Below are positions 1 through 11,561 of a DNA stretch of 40,978 nucleotides, one piece after another. A program made the position numbers and the translations under genes. The DNA lies in contig PMUM01000347.1 in assembly GCA_003166855.1 (NCBI GenBank), forward strand, positions 1-40,978, written 5' to 3'. Source of the stretch: Acidobacteriaceae bacterium. GTDB taxonomy: Bacteria > Acidobacteriota > Terriglobia > Terriglobales > Acidobacteriaceae. Below the pieces are notes generated by a model, which saw only the letters and a list, made by a program, of their open reading frames with translations, made no database searches and had not been told where the DNA came from. Each line of letters starts with the position of its first letter. The stretch's first letter is position 1.

Positions 1-1875
<1,875 letters not shown>

Positions 1876-1883
<8 letters not shown>

Positions 1884-3336
1884 GACCACCGGCTTCATCG
1901 ATTACTCGCGCGAACTGGCTCCTCGCCGTCCTGTGGCCGAGCGCGTCAACGACTGGTTCGAGATTTATCAGGATTTTCCGGAAGAGAAACTGCGCAAGCA
2001 GGGCGCACGCTGCATGGATTGCGGTGTCCCGTTCTGTCAAACGGGATGCCCCGTCAGCAATCTCATTCCCGACTGGAACGATCTCGTCTATCGCGGCCGC
2101 TGGAAAGATGCGGTTCGCCAGTTGCACGCCACCAATAATTTCCCCGAATTTACCGGCCGCATCTGCCCCGCTCCGTGCGAGGCGTCGTGCGTTCTGGGTA
2201 TCAACCAGCCTCCGGTTACGATCAAGCAGAACGAAAAAAATATCGTGGAGCGCGGATTCCTGGAAGGCTGGATCCGCCCCGAGCCCTCGAAACTTCGCAC
2301 CGGAAAGAAAGTCGCAATCGTCGGTTCCGGCCCGGCGGGACTAGCGGCAGCGCAGCAGTTGTGCCGCGCTGGCCATGCAGTCACGGTCTACGAAAAGGCA
2401 GACCGCGTAGGCGGCCTGCTTCGCTACGGTATTCCGGAATTCAAGCTGGAAAAGCACATCATCGACCGTCGCCTCGAGCAGATGTCCGCCGAGGGCGTGA
2501 AATTCGTGACCAACGCTGAGGTTGGCAAGAACGTCCAGGTTGAAGACCTGCGCCGCGACTTCGATGCTATCGTGCTAGCTGGCGGCTCCGAGCATCCGCG
2601 TGACCTCAAAGTTCCTGGACGCGAGTTGAAGGGCATTCACTATGCGATGGAGTTCCTCCCGCAGCAGAACAAGCGCTGTCTCGGCGACACACTCGATCCC
2701 TCCGTCGAGATTCTTGCCACTGGTAAGCGCGTCGTGATCATCGGAGGCGGCGACACTGGCGCCGATTGCCTCGGCACCGTCCACCGCCAAAAGCCACTCT
2801 CGGTTCATCAGTTTGAAATCATGCCCAAGCCGCCTGACGAGCGCTCGCCGCACACACCATGGCCACTCTGGCCCATGCAACTGCGCACCGAAGCCGCTCA
2901 CGAAGAGGGCGGAGTCCGCGACTGGAGCATCGCCACCGCCAAATTCACCGGCGACGAAAACGGCAACGTACAGCAACTTCACGGCGTAAGGGTTGGCCCT
3001 CCCCCGAAGTTTGAGCCCATCGCTGCCACCGAGTTCACCATGGATGCTGACCTGGTCCTGATCGCCATGGGATTCCTCGGTCCTGTTCGCAACGGCATGA
3101 TCGAGCAACTAGGCGTTCAACTCGACAACCGCGGCAACGTCGCGACCGACCAGAACTACATGTCGTCCGTCCCCGGAGTATTCGCGGCGGGCGATATGCG
3201 CCGCGGCCAATCGCTCGTGGTCTGGGCCATCTCCGAAGGCCGCAAAGCCGCCGCCTGCGTCGACACCTATCTGAAAGTGCCGGCGGCCCGCCCTGTCGTT
3301 CCTTTGGCTTCCACCGCACGACAAATAGCCTCCTGA
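1876..3336 (+). CDS. gltD: Glutamate synthase small subunit, NADPH-dependent
   Basis: This is the electron-input subunit, passing electrons from NAD(P)H through FAD and iron-sulfur clusters to GltB. The track ORF starts at 1702 inside gltB; the ATG at 1876, overlapping the gltB stop by 8 nt, gives the usual 486 residues starting [13 protein letters not shown]. Visible: two Cys groups for 4Fe-4S clusters near the N-terminus ([13 protein letters not shown], residues 46-58; CPAPCEASC, 97-105), the FAD-binding Rossmann motif [14 protein letters not shown] (about 147-160), and the NADPH motif [12 protein letters not shown] (about 287). A C-terminal FAD element [16 protein letters not shown] is intact. 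No clear terminator follows, and the next gene is 80 nt downstream. Confidence 0.97.
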
Positions 3337-3398
3337 TCATGGCCATCCCAACCCAATCCAAGCTAGGATGGAGCGGGGCTAAGACGCAGCGGAGTAAG

Positions 3399-3419
3399 AT
3401 GACTGCGCCAGCGTCATGA
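3399..3419 (+). other. Possible leader minicistron (MTAPAS) coupled to ilvA
   Basis: An ATG at 3399, four bases after GGAG (3391-3394), opens a six-codon frame MTAPAS whose TGA stop overlaps the ilvA start codon as ATGA (3416-3419). ilvA itself has no clear ribosome-binding site just upstream, so re-initiation after this minicistron would explain how it is translated. The frame contains no isoleucine or threonine run beyond one Thr, so it is not an obvious attenuator peptide. Chance occurrence is quite possible. Confidence 0.3.
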
Positions 3420-4624
3420 TCCAACTTTCCGATATCCAGGCGGCTCTCGAAAGAATTCGTGCCGACATTCGCGTTTCTCCGTGCACGCACTCGGAAACAT
3501 TTTCCGGTCTCACCAACAACTCTATCTTTCTCAAACTCGATAACCAGCAGCGCACCGGTGCGTTCAAAGAGCGCGGCGCTCTAAACAAACTCTTAACGCT
3601 CACACAGGAAGAGCGAAACCGGGGCGTGATCGCCGCATCCGCGGGAAACCATGCGCAAGGCGTCGCCTACCACGCCGGACGCCACAAGATCGCAGCGCGT
3701 ATCGTCATGCCGCTGCCTACGCCGCTCACGAAAGTTTCGGCGACTCGCGCCTACGGCGCCGAAGTCCTCCTGCATGGTACCAACTATGACGAGGCCTACG
3801 AAAAGGCAATCGAGCAGAGCCAGCAGGAACGGCTCACTTTAATTCATGCTTTCGACGACGATGCCGTCATCGCAGGGCAGGGAACTCTCGGCCTTGAAAT
3901 CCTGCAGCAACATCCCGGCATCGAAGTCATCGTCGCACCCATCGGCGGCGGAGGCCTCATCGGCGGAATCGCCTGCGCCGTCAAAGAGACAAATCCTGCC
4001 GTACAGATCTTCGGCGTTCAACCATCGCGGATTCCTTCGATGAAAGCCGCGGTAGCCGAGGGCAAGCCCGTCACGCTGAAATCCGTCAAGACCATCGCCG
4101 ACGGCATCGCCGTCCGTCGCGCCGGAGAACGCACTCTCCCGTTGGTTCAGAAGTACGTCGACGACATCGTTACTGTAGAAGAGGAAGAAATCGCGAACGC
4201 GATTCTCTTGCTACTGGAGCGGGAAAAGACTCTGGCGGAAGGCGCCGGAGCCGCCGCCATTGCCGCTGTCCTAAATCGCAAGCTGCCGCTGCAAGGCAAG
4301 AAGATCGCGGTCCTCGTCTGCGGTGGAAACATCGACGTCACCCTGCTCTCGCGCATCATCGAGCGCGGCTTGGTGAAAGACGGACGTCTCGTCCGTCTGC
4401 GCGTTCATCTGCCCGACTATCCCGGTGCGCTGCATCGCCTCACCGGAATCCTCGCCGATCATCGCGCCAATATCGTCGAAACGGCATATGACCGCGCCTA
4501 CCACGGAGTCAATCTCGGCGACACCGCCATCGACATCACCATGGAAACGCGCGGCCCCGATCACATTGCAGAACTGCTTGCAGCCTTGGTCTCTGCCGGT
4601 TACACACACGAAAGAATTCTGTAG
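3416..4624 (+). CDS. ilvA: Threonine ammonia-lyase (threonine dehydratase) with C-terminal ACT domain
   Basis: PLP enzyme converting threonine to 2-oxobutyrate and ammonia, either entering isoleucine synthesis or acting in threonine catabolism. At 402 aa it matches the medium-length form with a single ACT domain, not the approximately 510 aa biosynthetic enzyme. PLP lysine is K51 in TGAFKERGA; the substrate loop is [15 protein letters not shown]; the phosphate-binding glycine loop is [12 protein letters not shown]. The ACT domain spans about residues 325-402 ([20 protein letters not shown]), which in this family may bind a regulator. No good ribosome site lies directly before ATG 3416; instead a six-codon reading frame with its own GGAG overlaps it as ATGA (separate entry). 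Biosynthetic versus catabolic role cannot be decided here. The tdcB name is an alternative. Confidence 0.93.
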   Translation: MIQLSDIQAALERIRADIRVSPCTHSETFSGLTNNSIFLKLDNQQRTGAFKERGALNKLLTLTQEERNRGVIAASAGNHAQGVAYHAGRHKIAARIVMPLPTPLTKVSATRAYGAEVLLHGTNYDEAYEKAIEQSQQERLTLIHAFDDDAVIAGQGTLGLEILQQHPGIEVIVAPIGGGGLIGGIACAVKETNPAVQIFGVQPSRIPSMKAAVAEGKPVTLKSVKTIADGIAVRRAGERTLPLVQKYVDDIVTVEEEEIANAILLLLEREKTLAEGAGAAAIAAVLNRKLPLQGKKIAVLVCGGNIDVTLLSRIIERGLVKDGRLVRLRVHLPDYPGALHRLTGILADHRANIVETAYDRAYHGVNLGDTAIDITMETRGPDHIAELLAALVSAGYTHERIL

Positions 4625-4658
4625 CTAGGGAAGTTTGATCGCTCTCAAGAGTCTCGCG

Positions 4659-5357
4659 TCATGGCTGCCACGAACTCGCGGGTGGTTTCTTTCCACCGTT
4701 ACCGCTGCAGAGCAGTACACAAAGTAGAATGCCCCCAGCTCCAGCGGCTCCGACCGCAATCCATTTCGGATTCAAGCTCATCCCCGCTCCAGTGGGCTGA
4801 GGCGGGGCTCCGCAGATGGCCGATAGGTCGAAGCTCTTTTGTTCTGTCTCGTGAACCGTCGAGCCGTGCGAAGATTCCGTCTCCGCCGACGGCTTCTGCC
4901 GATCGACTCCCCGTTCCACGTTCACATCGTCTTTGCGGGCTGCAACCTGAACGTTGCCGTTCAAGTTGTTCACCTCATACTGGGTCCATTCGTTAAGGAC
5001 CGGAACCGCCGTCAGACAATTCACCCGCACTTTGAAGCTCTTCGAAGTTCCCACGGAGACGCTGCCGTGATCCAGTTCAAGCAGGTTGGTCTGAAGTTTG
5101 GCCACCGATTCCGGCTGGATCAGCACCGTCGATCCGTCCAGACTCAAGTTCGCCGCCGATCCCGGCTTGGTTTCCAGCAGGTCTCCGGGAAAAACCGCAG
5201 AGGAATCCGTCGCCTCGTACCCGTTCACCCAGACGCCACCCTGAGTATGAAGAATGGCGGCTCCCGTTTGGTTGGGCGGAGTCTGCCCTAGGAGCGATAC
5301 CGGCACGATCACCAACATCACCCAGCAGAGAAAACATCGTAAAATAGACAAACGCAT
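4659..5357 (-). CDS. Exported FecR-like protein with C-terminal membrane anchor
   Basis: The track ORF begins at a GTG (5429), but ATG 5357 puts a signal peptide at the very start (MRLSILRCFLCWVMLVIVPV ending near LLGQ), giving 232 aa. The body reads like a FecR/Cys-less beta domain: AILHTQGGVWVNG, a VFPGDLLETKPGSAANLSLDG segment (the inserted-loop motif typical of FecR domains), then VRVNCLTAVPVLNEWTQYEV. Near the C-terminus is a hydrophobic stretch (WIAVGAAGAGGILLCVLLC) that could anchor it. The cellular role is unknown; no FecI sigma factor or FecA neighbour is present, so iron signalling is not supported. It is convergent with ilvA and divergent from the DUF5666/TonB-receptor pair. Confidence 0.75.
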   Translation of the reverse strand: MRLSILRCFLCWVMLVIVPVSLLGQTPPNQTGAAILHTQGGVWVNGYEATDSSAVFPGDLLETKPGSAANLSLDGSTVLIQPESVAKLQTNLLELDHGSVSVGTSKSFKVRVNCLTAVPVLNEWTQYEVNNLNGNVQVAARKDDVNVERGVDRQKPSAETESSHGSTVHETEQKSFDLSAICGAPPQPTGAGMSLNPKWIAVGAAGAGGILLCVLLCSGNGGKKPPASSWQP

Positions 5358-5466
5358 CCTTAAGGATCGATTTCCACACACTTCCCTATCAGAAGCGTAA
5401 CCGGGAGGGCTTTCGTCGTCTATTGGCACGGTGGATGCGCGCTTGGCGTTGGAATCGCTCGGAGAT

Positions 5467-5482
5467 AACGGGTTTTCCCGTT
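5467..5482. repeat. Perfect 6-4-6 inverted repeat in divergent intergenic region
   Basis: AACGGG-TTTT-CCCGTT lies between the divergently transcribed FecR-like and DUF5666 genes, next to an AT-rich stretch. It could be an operator shared by both genes, or a small hairpin. Followed on the plus strand by a T-rich run, it also resembles a weak terminator, which would be out of place between two divergent promoters. Confidence 0.4.
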
Positions 5483-5511
5483 TTGTAATTTTTGTTATGT
5501 AAGGGTAAAAC
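5483..5511 (+). promoter_or_regulatory. Possible sigma-70-type promoter for DUF5666/TonB-receptor genes
   Basis: TTGTAA (5483-5488) and TAAAAC (5506-5511) are separated by 17 bases, each matching the consensus at four of six positions, about 55 bases before the ATG at 5566. The inverted repeat at 5467-5482 sits directly upstream. Weak evidence only. Confidence 0.3.
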
Positions 5512-5565
5512 TTTGTAAATCATCAACTTCCGCAGCTACCGGCAAGGTAAATTAAGGTGGGGCGT

Positions 5566-6819
5566 ATGAAACTGAGAGCGAATCGAACCGCAGTCGCGAC
5601 GGTTGTCTTGTCTGTCATCATCGTATCTGGTCCGCACTTCCAGCCGGCATGTTTCGCCGCCGCTACGGTCGCAGCGCAGGATGCCGGGCAGCCTGCCGTG
5701 GCCAAGCGCATTGGCGTCATCAAGTCGATCAATGGCACTGCCATCATTCTGACCCCGGATACCGGTCCCGAAGTCGCGGTGACTGTGCAGCCGAATGCTC
5801 GCCTCTTGCGCGTTGCGCCCGGCGAAAAGGATCTCAAGAACGCGACCTCCATCCCGTTGCAAGAGTTGCAAGTGGGCGATAGAGTTCGGGTACGCGGCCA
5901 GGCTTCTGCCGATGGCGCGTCCCTTGCGGCTCTGGAGGTTATCGTCATATCACATTCAGACCTCGAAGCGCGCCATGAACAGGAGCGCCAGGACTGGCAG
6001 AAGCGTGGCCTCGGCGGCTTGGTCAGCGCCGTCGACCCCGCTACCGGCACAGTCACAATTTCGGTAACAGGTTTGGGCGGCAAGAAGGAAATCGCGGTGC
6101 ACACCTCCAAGAGCACTGTGTTTCGCCGTTACGCCCCGGACTCGGTAAAGTTTGATGACGCCAAGCCCGGCACCTTGCAGGATGTTCAGCCGGGCGACCA
6201 ACTCCGCGCCCGCGGAGACCGCAGCGCCGACGGCACCGAGCTGACTGCGGAAGAAGTTGTCACCGGTTCCTTCCGCAACGTCGCCGGTACGGTCAATTCG
6301 GTGGATGCAAGCTCAGGCACGATCAGCGTTCAAGATTTGTTGAGCAAGAAGGCCGTGCAGGTGAAGATCACTGCGGAATCGCAGTTGCACAAACTTCCCA
6401 CCGAGATGGCGCAGCGTATCGCGATGCGGTTGAAAGGCAGCATGCCTCCAGGAACTCCGGGAGCGGCCGGTTCCTCGGCCTCCGCGTCTTCCCCCGCTGC
6501 CGGCAACAGCGCCCAATCGGCTCCTCCCTCTGGCGGAACCGGCCAAGGCGGCGGAATGGGTGGGGGGATGCGCCAAGGCGGAGCGCCCGACTTCCAGCAA
6601 ATGTTAAGTCGCATGCCTGCGGTTACTCTCGCCGACTTGCACAAAGGCGATGCGGTGTTGATTGTGACGACGCAAGGAACGGCCACGGGCGGTGGTACCG
6701 CAATCACGCTGCTCAGCGGAGTGGAGCCGATTCTTCAGGCCGCTCCCTCGGGTAGCCAGGCAATGATGTTGGCGCCTTGGAGTCTGGGAGGCGCTCCCGG
6801 TGGCGACGCGAGTCAATAG
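5566..6819 (+). CDS. Exported DUF5666-type repeat protein
   Basis: The track start (GTG 5557) lies inside the ribosome site AAGGTGGGG; ATG 5566 (MKLRANRTAVATVVLSVII) gives 417 aa with a signal peptide ending near residue 30. After it, a roughly 75-residue unit repeats three times: each has a xGxI-xSxN/D..GTxxI strand, a VxVxxxxxLLR-type strand and a L-Q-(E/D)-(L/V)-Q-(V/P)-GD-(R/Q)-(V/L)-R element. This fits small OB-like beta barrels of the DUF5666 kind. After about residue 290 comes a low-complexity Ala/Ser/Gly region (GGTGQGGGMGGGMRQGG). Function is unknown. It lies 59 bases before the TonB-dependent receptor on the same strand, so the two probably share a transcript and act in the same envelope process. 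Confidence 0.8.
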   Translation: MKLRANRTAVATVVLSVIIVSGPHFQPACFAAATVAAQDAGQPAVAKRIGVIKSINGTAIILTPDTGPEVAVTVQPNARLLRVAPGEKDLKNATSIPLQELQVGDRVRVRGQASADGASLAALEVIVISHSDLEARHEQERQDWQKRGLGGLVSAVDPATGTVTISVTGLGGKKEIAVHTSKSTVFRRYAPDSVKFDDAKPGTLQDVQPGDQLRARGDRSADGTELTAEEVVTGSFRNVAGTVNSVDASSGTISVQDLLSKKAVQVKITAESQLHKLPTEMAQRIAMRLKGSMPPGTPGAAGSSASASSPAAGNSAQSAPPSGGTGQGGGMGGGMRQGGAPDFQQMLSRMPAVTLADLHKGDAVLIVTTQGTATGGGTAITLLSGVEPILQAAPSGSQAMMLAPWSLGGAPGGDASQ

Positions 6820-6878
6820 TGGTGCCGGAAAAAGGATTTATTCCGTATTCATAAACTTGAATAAAATAGGAAGATGAA

Positions 6879-9821
6879 ATGAAGGTTGAGAAGTACATAC
6901 GTTTCTTTTTCATAACGCTCTTCTTCTTGCTGCCTGCGACCGCGTTGTTCGCGCAAACCGCCGCGGGTTCTCTTCGCGGACAAGTCACTGATCCCTCCGG
7001 CGCAGCTATTCCCTCCGCCAGCGTGATCATGACTCCCGCCACTGGGTCGCCGGTCGTGGTCCAGAGCAATGGCCAGGGCTTGTTTGAGTTCAAGACGTTA
7101 CCAGCGGGGAAGTATTCACTCACGGTCGCGGCCACCGGCTTCACTCTTTACCAGAACGACAACGTTGTGATCGCCGATCAGCCTCTGAGGCTTAACATCG
7201 TGATGTCAATCGAGGTGGAGACACAAAAAGTTCAGGTATCTGACACGGCGCCAACGATCGACGTGAATCCCTCGAGCAACGCGGGCGCGATCGTCATTTC
7301 CGGCAAAGAACTCGATGCCCTGCCCGACGATCCTGACGAATTAGAGTCGGATCTCCAGGCTCTTGCTGGACCGTCCGCTGGTCCGAGCGGCGGACAGATG
7401 TATATCGACGGGTTCACGGCGGGGCAACTCCCGCCCAAGTCCTCGATTCGCGAGATTCGTATTAACCAGAACCCTTTCTCTGCCGAGTACGACAAACTTG
7501 GCTACGGCCGCATCGAAATCTTTACCAAGCCTGGAACCGACAAATATCACGGGCAATTCTTCGTGCTGGGCAACGATTCCGCGTTCAACTCGCCCAATCC
7601 CTTCGCTGGCTCCGAGCCTCCCTACTATTCCACTCAGTTCAACGGAAACATCGGCGGACCACTTAGCAAGAAGGCTTCCTTCTTTTTCAATATCGATCGT
7701 CGCGACATCAACGAACTGGCCGCCGTGAATGCCTACGTTCTTGATTCATCCCTGAACGAATACAATTTGGTTGAGTCGATTGCGAACCCCCACCAAAGAA
7801 CCAATCTCAGCCCGCGCGTCGATTGGGCGTTGACGCCAAACAATACACTCACCGCGCGCTACCAGTATTATCGCGATACGGAAACCAACGATGGCGTGGG
7901 AGTGCTGTCTCTATCGTCCCAGGGCTATTACTCCCAAAGCACGGAGAACACCGTCCAGATCAGCGACACGCAAGTGATTGGCTCCAAAATCGTCAACGAG
8001 ACGCGGTTTCAGTACAACCGCGATAACTCCTTCCAGACCCCAACGGATACGAACCCGGCTGTGAGTGTGCCCGGCAGCTTTGTGGGCGGTGGCTCGGGTT
8101 CGGGCAGCCAGAATGATCTGCAGAACAATTACGAAATACAGAACTACACGTCGCTGATTCACGGCAACCACATCATCAAGTTCGGCGGCCGCGTACGGGC
8201 CTCGCATGACACGAATTACTCGACTTCGGGCTTCAACTCCACATTCGCATTCTCATCATTGAATACCAGCAACGATACGCCGGCAAGTTGCGCCGCGCTC
8301 GGGCAAAATCCTGCCTGTCCCATCTCTCTGCAATATGCGGAGGCGCAGTTAAGCCCTAGCGGAGGCGGAATTCCGTATGCGACGCAACTTACCTATACCA
8401 CCGGACTCCCGACTGCGGCCGTCACTTACTACGATGTTGAGCCCTACGTGCAGGACGATTGGAAAGTGCGGTCGAACTTCACGCTCAGTTCCGGCCTCCG
8501 TTTCGAAACTCAAAATGCTATTCACGACCACGGAAACTGGGCTCCCCGCTTGGGCTTTGCCTGGGGCGTTGGTGGCCGGAGCGGCCCGCCCAAGTTCGTG
8601 ATTCGCGGGGGCTATGGCATTTTCTTTGATCGCTTTCAGTCCGCACAAATCCTGAATGCGGACCGCTTCAACGGTTATACGCAGCAACAATTCATCATTC
8701 ACAATCCGACGTGCTTTCCGGGTGTCGATAAGCCGCTCGCAAGTATTTCCAACTGCGGTCCCGCTACCTCCTCCGAATCCAACGTGTATGAGATCGACCC
8801 CAGGGTGCACGCGCCCTACACGATGCAGGGAGCGCTGGGTGTAGAACGTCAAATCACCAAGTCCGCGACCCTTTCTGTCATTTACTTGAACTCGCGGGGC
8901 TTCGACCAGTTCCTTACCATCAATGCGAATTCCCCGTATCCCGGAACCGCTTGCGCTCCGAGTTGTCCCCCCATTACTTCGGGCAATATTTACCGCTACG
9001 TTTCGGAAGGTAATTTCAAACAAAACCAGCTGATGATGAATACCAATGTCCGCATCGGACCCAAAGTCCAGCTGTTCGGCTACTACTCTTTGAGCTATGC
9101 CAACAGCGACACGGCGGGCGTTAGCAGCTTTCCATCGAATTCCTACGACATCAGCCAGGATTATGGCCGGGCCTCGTTCGACGTGAGGAACCGCTTCTTC
9201 CTCGGCGGCAGCATTGCCCTTCCTTACTTATTCCGGTTGAGTCCTTTCATGATCGTGAGTTCCGGGGCTCCGTTCAACATCACTTCGCCCATCGACGTGA
9301 ACGGAGACCAGATCTACAACGACCGCCCGGGACTGATTTCGACTGCGACCTGCCCCGGCCCTCCCCCAACGACAGGCTCGGGCCCTCAGAACAACATTTA
9401 CTGCACAACGTTGGGCACTTTCGATGCGTTGGGAAGCGGGAAACTTCTTCCCATCAATTACGGCACTGGCCCAGGACACTTTGTGATGAACCTGCGCCTC
9501 ACCAAGACTTTCGGATTTGGACCCAAGGCAAAATCTACCTCTCAGGGCCAAGGTGGACCGGGAGGTCCTCGGGGTGGCGGCCGCGGCGGTCCACTCTTCG
9601 GCGGAGGTCCATCGTTCGCGTCCAGTAATTCTGATCGCCGTTACAATCTCATTCTCGGCGTGAACGCCCGAAACGTTTTTAACAACGTCAACGCAGCGAA
9701 CCCCAGCGCGGTTCTCGGCTCCAGGTTTTTTAACGTTCCCAATGCTTTACAAGGAGGCCCGTTCTCGCCCGGCACTGCCGCCAATCGCAAGCTTGAACTG
9801 CAAGCTACATTCAGTTTCTGA
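6879..9821 (+). CDS. TonB-dependent receptor, Oar-like, with N-terminal carboxypeptidase-regulatory-like domain
   Basis: Outer-membrane beta-barrel protein of 980 aa that would take up a large ligand using TonB energy. ATG 6879 follows AGGAAG at good distance. Signal peptide MKVEKYIRFFFITLFFLL ends near LFAQ. Residues about 27-115 form a CarboxypepD_reg-like Ig fold (GSLRGQVTDPSGAAIPSASV, FEFKTLPAGKYSLTVAATGF). A plug-like region follows (MYIDGFTAGQLPPKSSIREI, NPFSAEYDKLGYGRIEIFTK), then many aromatic-rich barrel strands; the chain ends LQATFSF with the terminal Phe typical of outer-membrane barrels. A Gly-rich insert (about 885-910, GGPGGPRGGGRGGPLFGGG) resembles the one in the neighbouring DUF5666 protein. 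Such receptors are expanded in Acidobacteriota; the substrate cannot be read from the sequence. Confidence 0.93.
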   Translation: MKVEKYIRFFFITLFFLLPATALFAQTAAGSLRGQVTDPSGAAIPSASVIMTPATGSPVVVQSNGQGLFEFKTLPAGKYSLTVAATGFTLYQNDNVVIADQPLRLNIVMSIEVETQKVQVSDTAPTIDVNPSSNAGAIVISGKELDALPDDPDELESDLQALAGPSAGPSGGQMYIDGFTAGQLPPKSSIREIRINQNPFSAEYDKLGYGRIEIFTKPGTDKYHGQFFVLGNDSAFNSPNPFAGSEPPYYSTQFNGNIGGPLSKKASFFFNIDRRDINELAAVNAYVLDSSLNEYNLVESIANPHQRTNLSPRVDWALTPNNTLTARYQYYRDTETNDGVGVLSLSSQGYYSQSTENTVQISDTQVIGSKIVNETRFQYNRDNSFQTPTDTNPAVSVPGSFVGGGSGSGSQNDLQNNYEIQNYTSLIHGNHIIKFGGRVRASHDTNYSTSGFNSTFAFSSLNTSNDTPASCAALGQNPACPISLQYAEAQLSPSGGGIPYATQLTYTTGLPTAAVTYYDVEPYVQDDWKVRSNFTLSSGLRFETQNAIHDHGNWAPRLGFAWGVGGRSGPPKFVIRGGYGIFFDRFQSAQILNADRFNGYTQQQFIIHNPTCFPGVDKPLASISNCGPATSSESNVYEIDPRVHAPYTMQGALGVERQITKSATLSVIYLNSRGFDQFLTINANSPYPGTACAPSCPPITSGNIYRYVSEGNFKQNQLMMNTNVRIGPKVQLFGYYSLSYANSDTAGVSSFPSNSYDISQDYGRASFDVRNRFFLGGSIALPYLFRLSPFMIVSSGAPFNITSPIDVNGDQIYNDRPGLISTATCPGPPPTTGSGPQNNIYCTTLGTFDALGSGKLLPINYGTGPGHFVMNLRLTKTFGFGPKAKSTSQGQGGPGGPRGGGRGGPLFGGGPSFASSNSDRRYNLILGVNARNVFNNVNAANPSAVLGSRFFNVPNALQGGPFSPGTAANRKLELQATFSF

Positions 9822-9925
9822 TGGCGGTAATTGTTCTCGCCATATCGGCGAGCCGCCGATCCCGGTTATGCTGAGAATGCGCAATTCGTGAGGCGCGATC
9901 CCACTCTTAAAGGTCTGAAGAACGA

Positions 9926-10792
9926 TTGGCTTTTTTCCCGATCAGCAGGCGGAAATTTATTCGCCTCGCAGCGACCGCTGGCGTGGCCGCAGTCGCCGCC
10001 GACACTACGCTGCTCGAGCCGAACCGTCCCCGAATCGTGCGCCAGGAAATTGCCCTCCGTCGCTGGCCCGCACGGCTCGAAGGTTTCACCATCGCGCTGC
10101 TCAGCGACTTCCATTACGACCCTTATTTTTCTGTGCATCCGCTGCGCTCGGCGATTGGTATGGTCAACGGTTTGCGACCCGACCTGATCGCGCTGACCGG
10201 AGATTTTGTTTCCATGCCTTGGTCTGGCGATCCGGCGGATGCTGCCTCTGCCGCTGAACCTTGCGCCCAACTGCTGCGACAAATGCGTGCGCCTCACGGG
10301 CTATGGGCTGTCCTGGGAAACCATGACGTCTTCACGGATCCCGATCGTGTGAGCACTTCGCTGCACTCCGCCGGAATTCAAGTGCTCTCCAATCAATCAG
10401 TGCCGATCGAACGCGATGGCGCGCGGTTCTGGCTGAGTGGAATCGACGACGTTTTAGGCGGCACTGCCGATCTTGACGCAACTTTCCACGCCCTCCCCGC
10501 GAACGAAGCGGTGGTCCTCCTGGCCCACGAGCCCGACTATGCCGACACGGTCGCGCGCTATGCGGTGGACCTCCAACTCTCGGGCCACTCCCACGGAGGC
10601 CAGGTGCGACTGCCTTTCATCCGTCCTGTTTTCCTGCCGGAATTGGCGAGGAAATATGTTTGGGGTCGATACCAGATTGGCGGTCTAGCGCTGTACACCA
10701 ACGCCGGCCTGGGCACAGTCAACCTCCCAATCCGCATGAACTGCCCTCCTGAAATCACTCTATTGACCCTACGTCGTTCTGCGGCTCGCTAA
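9926..10792 (+). CDS. Tat-exported calcineurin-like metallophosphoesterase
   Basis: Starts at TTG 9926; the frame opens MAFFPISRRKFIRLAATAGV, a twin-arginine signal (SRRKFI) with a short hydrophobic stretch, so the enzyme is probably exported folded. All five metallophosphoesterase blocks are present in order: LLSDFHYDP (D-x-H, about residue 61), LTGDF (91-95), LGNHDVF (130-136), LAHEPD (H, about 199) and LSGHSHGGQ (G-H-x-H, about 219). The layout matches the YkuE/YaeI-type membrane-associated phosphoesterases, which in some bacteria hydrolyse phospholipid-like substrates. At 288 aa it is full length. It stands alone between the receptor and a small exported protein; the actual substrate is not known. 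Confidence 0.92.
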   Translation: MAFFPISRRKFIRLAATAGVAAVAADTTLLEPNRPRIVRQEIALRRWPARLEGFTIALLSDFHYDPYFSVHPLRSAIGMVNGLRPDLIALTGDFVSMPWSGDPADAASAAEPCAQLLRQMRAPHGLWAVLGNHDVFTDPDRVSTSLHSAGIQVLSNQSVPIERDGARFWLSGIDDVLGGTADLDATFHALPANEAVVLLAHEPDYADTVARYAVDLQLSGHSHGGQVRLPFIRPVFLPELARKYVWGRYQIGGLALYTNAGLGTVNLPIRMNCPPEITLLTLRRSAAR

Positions 10793-11015
10793 GTTCATGC
10801 CGGCGCACATCCGGCGCCCTTCAGGTTTCTCTGCAACGAAGTTCTACTACTGTGCAAGAGTTTGCGGCTCGTCACTCATCGCCGACGAATCGAAAAATTG
10901 CGCTTTGAGATTCCGCAGAGTTGAGGTAACGTCATTGGCGTTTTCGCAGTCTGGGCCTCGCTCCACCGTTTGCACTTCCGGGTAATTCACGTTCAAGACT
11001 CACACAGGAGAAACT

Positions 11016-11543
11016 ATGAGTAAGATGACAAAGCTAGCATTTTGCGTCACCCTGACCATGCTGTTGGTTGGCGCGTACTTCGTCGTGTCCGCAGCAGGAA
11101 GTCACCAGGCTGGTCCGCCACGCGATATCTCCGGTCTCTACCTTCCACCGCCGGTAAGTGAAATGACCTCCTCCACCTTCTACACGACGGGCAGTCCCTA
11201 CGCCGTGCTGGTCGCCGGTTTCAACACCGAAGACAGCGGAGTGAAATTCACCTGCAAGAGCGGCTCGGGAACCTGCTCTCTCGTGGTGAATTCGTTTGCG
11301 ACCAGTTCTGGCGGCGGCGTTGCCAGTGACGATCGCGCTCTGTGCCTCATCGTCGACGGAAGCATTGCCGGTGCTTGCGCCTACAATGGCTACGATGCGT
11401 CGGATGGCTCCTACTCGGCTATCAGTTCGATCAACGTCGCCTCGGTAACCTCGGGAGTCCACACCGCGTACATGTCGTTCTACACTACCTACGGAACGAC
11501 CATGTTCACCTACACCAACGTTTACAGCATCTACAAACCGTAA
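11016..11543 (+). CDS. Small exported protein of unknown function
   Basis: A 175 aa protein with a strong ribosome site (ACAGGAGAAACT before ATG 11016) and a clear signal peptide (MSKMTKLAFCVTLTMLLVGA, ending near SAAGS). The mature part is Ser/Thr/Tyr/Gly-rich, likely all-beta, with four cysteines (KFTCKSGSGTCS and ALCLIVDGSIAGACAYNG) spaced as two probable disulfides. Each Cys pair lies in a predicted strand pair. No family was recognised. It is a single-gene unit: a good terminator follows within 20 bases. The last residues (YTNVYSIYKP) show no sorting signal. Confidence 0.75.
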   Translation: MSKMTKLAFCVTLTMLLVGAYFVVSAAGSHQAGPPRDISGLYLPPPVSEMTSSTFYTTGSPYAVLVAGFNTEDSGVKFTCKSGSGTCSLVVNSFATSSGGGVASDDRALCLIVDGSIAGACAYNGYDASDGSYSAISSINVASVTSGVHTAYMSFYTTYGTTMFTYTNVYSIYKP

Positions 11544-11561
11544 GCCTTACAGCCGAATCTG

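Noticed and set aside
4659-5357. FecIR-type iron signalling system with the nearby TonB receptor
   Set aside because: No sigma factor gene, the FecR-like protein has a cleavable signal instead of a cytoplasmic N-terminal domain, and the receptor has a carboxypeptidase-like rather than a signalling N-terminal domain.
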